DNA of 12,348 bases. It comes from Bacteroides sp. (GTDB lineage: Bacteria > Bacteroidota > Bacteroidia > Bacteroidales > Bacteroidaceae). Within the stretch, counting starts at the first letter, position 1; the number at the start of each line of letters is the position of its first letter. Of the stretch, positions 8,610-12,348 are shown one piece after another. The position numbers were made by a program, and so were the translations under genes. Under the pieces are notes generated by a model, which saw only the letters and a list, made by a program, of their open reading frames with translations, did no database searches and was not told the origin of the DNA. Location: positions 1 through 12,348 of the forward strand of contig JAJPZL010000096.1 of assembly GCA_021204375.1 (NCBI GenBank), given 5' to 3'.

Positions 8610-11600
8610 TTACTCGGAGAGTTCCAAGTGAACCGGTCCTATTAATCCGGCATAAGGTTTTCCGCGATAAGGAGAAGGTATTTCCTGGTAATGATTGGAT
8701 AAAGTACTATATACCAGCACTTCAATACGGTTAGTTCTCTGTTTGGCAAAATCCGTGATATCTATCCGGTAGGGTTGCCGCATCATAAATTCGGCCTCTT
8801 CTCCATTCACTTTTACTTCACAGGTTGCACTCACTGTTCCCAGGTCGAATATGATCCGGGAATCTCCGGAGAATTCCAATCCTACCTCTTTTGTATAACG
8901 CATCCCTCCGGAATAAAAAGCCAGTACTCCCTCTTGTGTCCAGTCACCGGGTTGCATCGCTCCTTCTTTACAGACTAATTTAACAGGCTTTGTAAAAACG
9001 GAACTTCCCGGATATCCGGCCAAAGGTTGCAGGCGCATGGTGACTCTACTTACCCCTTTGGTATAAGGAATAGGAATAAGATAACCTGTGGAAGATTGAC
9101 TGCCTTTGATCATTCTTTGAGGGATCTCTTTACCGTCCACCCAAAGTTGGAGTATCTCTCCATTCAGATTAAGTTCCATGGCACAGGTACCTGGTGCGGT
9201 TTCAAAGGTATAATACCAGCATCCCTGTTCTCCGCCCCGGGGATCATACGGTACATGGGGAGTATAAAACCATTTACTGGCTACTACAGAGGCATAAGGA
9301 TCTACCTCTTTTGCAGCAGGTGCACCTTCCGGATAGATGACCACCATACTGCGCTGGCGGGGGTTCCTGGAATCATTGACCATTTTCGACAGGCCATGAG
9401 AAGCGGTAGGGATGTTCTGATAAACGATCAACAGATCGTGCCAGCCCTGATCCAATCGGACAACCGGTTGCCGGACCTCCTCTTTATTAATGAGGATAAG
9501 ATCAGGAACCACTCCTTCCTGCACTAACCGGTAAGTGCCTGCTTTTTCCGCATACAGCTTAGTGCGGTAGAGTTGATGACCGCCCTGATCCAGTATAAAG
9601 AACCGGCTATCCACTTTTGCTTTCAAACCATGATACCCCTGACTACCCGGATGGTCGTATACTCCATATTGCCAGGAGTAGGTATAGGGCTGCCAGGAGT
9701 CATGTTCATACTTCTCTTCCCGCAGGTATTGGGAGATACCTACATCCGCCTCTTTTGTGATCGTTTCAAAATGAGGTCCATATCCGTACAAGGCAGATAC
9801 CGCGTCGATCTCCCGGATCTCCGGCTCTGTTTTGTTCTTTTTTTTACCACTCCGAAAGTGTGAAAGAAAGAGCCGTGCTTCCGGTCCGATCAGCTCATCC
9901 GTAGCAGGAAGCCGATAATCTTCCCACCTGTTATCCAGCGTAGGTACTACTTCGGTCTGCCAGAATCCGGTCAAAGGTATCATATATGGATTTATCTCAG
10001 CTCCGGAAATACCGGGATCATACTCCGGAGTGCCGGGAGAAAATACGACCAGCCAGGATTTATTATTTTCTTCATTAAAACGAATAGTGGTTCCTTCAGT
10101 TGTCTATTCTAAAACAGGAAGTGTTTCGATCGTACCATCCTCCGCATTCCAGCGCTCTGCCCTACCGGTGGCTCTAAAGAACATGTCACTTCCATGCTTC
10201 ACTTCTGTTACCATATATACATCGCGGTCATCAATTTTACGATGTAAGACACATCCTCCGTCCTTCCCGGGAATAAAATCGGGGGTGATCAGCTTCGGAA
10301 TAGCAGAAACTATTTCCGCAGAACTTCCATATCCTCCTTTTCTACCTGCATTGTTTGAGTGAATAGAAAGCTCCTTGTTATGGACAGGATCCCGGGACTC
10401 TCCGAATATTTCCCGGAGAATGGCCTCTACGCCGGAGTCATTCTCCCCGATACGGGAAGAGGCTTTAGGCAAAGTGCCGGTAGCCAGTACAATACCGCCC
10501 TGACGGTAAAAATCGAGTATCTTTTCTAAGGATTCAATATGCATGGCGTATATATCTACCAGTATAATTATTTATAACTCTCTTTTCCAATCGTGAGGAC
10601 TCCCTGTTCTGTATTCCCATTTTGCAAGGAATGATAATCCAGAAAATCATAATCCAGCCCTCTCCCGGCTAAGTTGATCTGCTACAGCGAAACAAAGATG
10701 CGGGTTGGCATCCGGATAAGCCTGCATGGACTCGGTGGGGTATAGGATCCCAATATCACAGATGTGTTCTCCCTGACTTAGTAAATAACTAAGCCTTTCT
10801 GCGTATTTAAGCCACTTTTTCATGTGAGGCCAGTAGGGCATCCGAAAGTGAAAACAAGGAGGAGCCCACTCCCACCATCCTCCGTGGGTAGAATAGTAAA
10901 GACCATGCAGGCAGAGAAGATTTCCTCCGGCTACCAGGTGGTGGTCTAACTGAGAAGAGAGCCACTCGCCCGCACTATCCCAACCCATACTATGAAAAGC
11001 TTCCAGCCAGGTACGGGGACGATCATAGAGGTGGCTTACAGAACTTGATACTTTGGTTTGTAAAAAACTGGAACCCAAAGAGGGGGCATCGTTCCCAGGG
11101 GCGGTAAACCAGCCGGACATCCGGAAATAATCCAGGTAGTACAGGGGATTGGTTCCTCTTCCGTAATTATCACATCCGTATAATAATCCTTTGTCGTTGT
11201 GCCAGTCAAATATAGGTTTAAAATACCTCTCTTCAGACATACGGGTTATTACCTGGGCAAAATCAAGCCTGATCTTAGGAGTGACGTCTCCTATGTAATA
11301 CTTCAAGGCGGGAAGACAAGGAAGGATATCGTACCCCTTCATCTCTTTAAAATAGTGCGGTAAATCTTCTGCCCAGGAGTTAAAACCCAGGTGATATTCC
11401 AGTTCATCCTGAAAGAAATAATTGATCCCTTTTTTACCCTGTTCATCCAACCTGTTATAAAAATCATCAAAATAGTGCTTGACGACCTCTTATCCGTACG
11501 CAGGGTGAAGATCGGGCGCCGGAGAGGTAGATACCATATAGACTCTATATTCATTATCCGAAGGAGCATGCCAGTTCAAAAGTCTGTTCTCAATTTTCCC

Positions 11601-12242
11601 GGAGAGCTCTTTTCCACCGGGATAAGAGACTATCGTAACCAGGTTATCGGGTATGGTTAGAGAAAGAGCTTCACCGGGTCCGACTTTATACTCCTCCATC
11701 TCCAGTCGTCCCTGATACGTGCGGAATTCCTCTGTATGCAGGATGCTATCGGTAAAATATCCGTTCCTTTCCCAGGCAAAGGTGTAATCGTCCATACCCA
11801 TTCCCATCCCCCGGCGGGCACATTCTCCGGCAAACCAGTTAACGATCTCCCACCAGGATCCGGTAAATATTTCAGGCTTTCCAGGCTCAGTTCTACCGGC
11901 TCCGCCGAAACCGGCCCTATTCTCTTCCAGTTCTATACCAGGATGCGTATGAGCATAACTTATAGCAAATCCATCGGTAGCTGAACTTTGTAGTAAGTCC
12001 AATTGGTAAGTAAGACGTTCCCGGCTTAAACTATCCCCGTTCCACCAGTAAAATGGTACATTCCCGTATCCTTTCGGGGGATTCTTAAACTTATTGACTA
12101 AATCCCTTCGACTCTCCTCATCGGGCCACCCTTTGAAGGACTGGGTTTGTGCCTGTATATAAGAGGTTATTAACAGAATAAAAACTATCAGAAAGAAGCT
12201 CTCCGGTCTTTTGCGGTTACCATGGTGATTATTTACATTCAT
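8610..12242 (-). pseudogene. large secreted glycoside hydrolase, GH106-like (alpha-L-rhamnosidase-related), interrupted
   Basis: Restored length is about 1,210 residues. I chose the start at 12242 because MNVNNHHGNRKRPESFF leads straight into a hydrophobic segment and an AQA-type cleavage site near residue 33. An upstream in-frame ATG (12326) would put a charged stretch before it. The N-terminal part (FKNPPKGYG, FYWWNGDSLSRE, GMGMDDYTF) and FFQDELEY near residues 276-283 resemble GH106-type barrel enzymes. The C-terminal third ends in a beta-sandwich like the GH2 sugar-binding fold (ITDFAKQRTNRIEV, GLIGPVHLELSE). Breaks: TAA at 11490-11492 (codon 251); a one-base gain near 10658-10660; a one-base loss near 10571-10573; TAG at 10104-10106 (codon 713). 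Family sequence continues in frame past each break. The exact GH family and the substrate are inferred from motif resemblance, and the acid/base residue is not assigned. The longest surviving open stretch, 8610-9983, has no signal peptide or barrel. Confidence 0.72.
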
Positions 12243-12281
12243 TCTTTTTAATTTATAGGAATATTTATCGCATTCAGGGAG

Positions 12282-12289
12282 TAAATATA
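12282..12289 (-). promoter_or_regulatory. possible -7 element of the glycoside hydrolase gene
   Basis: On the minus strand TATATTTA matches TAnnTTTG in all but the last base, about 40 bases before the ATG at 12242. If used, transcription would start inside the longer reading frame that opens at 12326, which supports the shorter start. No -33 element is clear. The rest of 12243-12348 is AT-rich and shows no gene. Confidence 0.3.
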
Positions 12290-12348
12290 GAAGAATAAGA
12301 GAAAAAGGGAGTAGATTTTTATTCATTCCAGGTTGAAATTTGAAAACC

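Noticed and set aside
9027..9527. Plus-strand open frame of 166 codons
   Set aside because: Antisense to the hydrolase beta-sandwich region, which is well supported on the other strand.
5020..10106. Stop-codon reassignment (TAG read as glutamine) to explain the interrupted genes
   Set aside because: The in-frame stops include TAA and TGA as well as TAG, and frameshifts are also present, so no single recoding rule restores the genes.
10647..12242. Separate small genes in the hydrolase region
   Set aside because: Each fragment continues the same GH106-like protein in order and on the same strand, with single-base causes at every junction.

Overview
The window reads as a moderate-GC chromosomal segment from a Bacteroidales bacterium (Bacteroides/Parabacteroides/Porphyromonas/Tannerella type). 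Three things point there: a pair of S46 dipeptidyl peptidases of the DPP7/DPP11 type, TAnnTTTG promoter elements in place of sigma70 boxes, and starts without clear Shine-Dalgarno sequences. I cannot place it to genus. No tRNA, rRNA, CRISPR array, insertion sequence or phage gene is visible.

Layout. (1) Positions 1-4325, plus strand: two intact, adjacent S46 peptidases. The first lacks its extreme 5' end at the window edge and has the DPP7-type glycine at the specificity position. The second has the DPP11-type arginine. They probably form one operon for periplasmic release of dipeptides. (2) 4326-4686: a terminator-like hairpin, a promoter element and a small zinc-ribbon protein. (3) 4780-7649, minus strand: a SNF2/SWI2-family helicase gene of about 956 codons, broken by four in-frame stops and one frameshift. 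(4) 7650-7778: a divergent intergenic region with promoter elements and overlapping hairpins. (5) 7779-8584, plus strand: a ZIP-family (ZupT-like) metal transporter broken by one frameshift in an A6 run. (6) 8610-12242, minus strand: a large secreted glycoside hydrolase, GH106-like (alpha-L-rhamnosidase-related), broken by two stops and two frameshifts. (7) 12243-12348: its upstream region.

The main signal is the contrast between the two halves. About 4.7 kb of peptidase and zinc-ribbon sequence is fully open. The next 7.9 kb carries three consecutive interrupted genes with ten lesions in total, and in every case the reading frame continues past the lesion with recognisable family sequence. 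All six premature stops can be explained by one C-to-T or G-to-A change in the coding strand. Three of the four frameshifts are single-base losses, two of them in runs of six A/T. This could be real gene decay in a lineage that kept peptide use while losing a glycosidase, or it could be sequencing/assembly error. The sequence alone does not decide. I found no convincing undescribed defence, mobile or RNA system.
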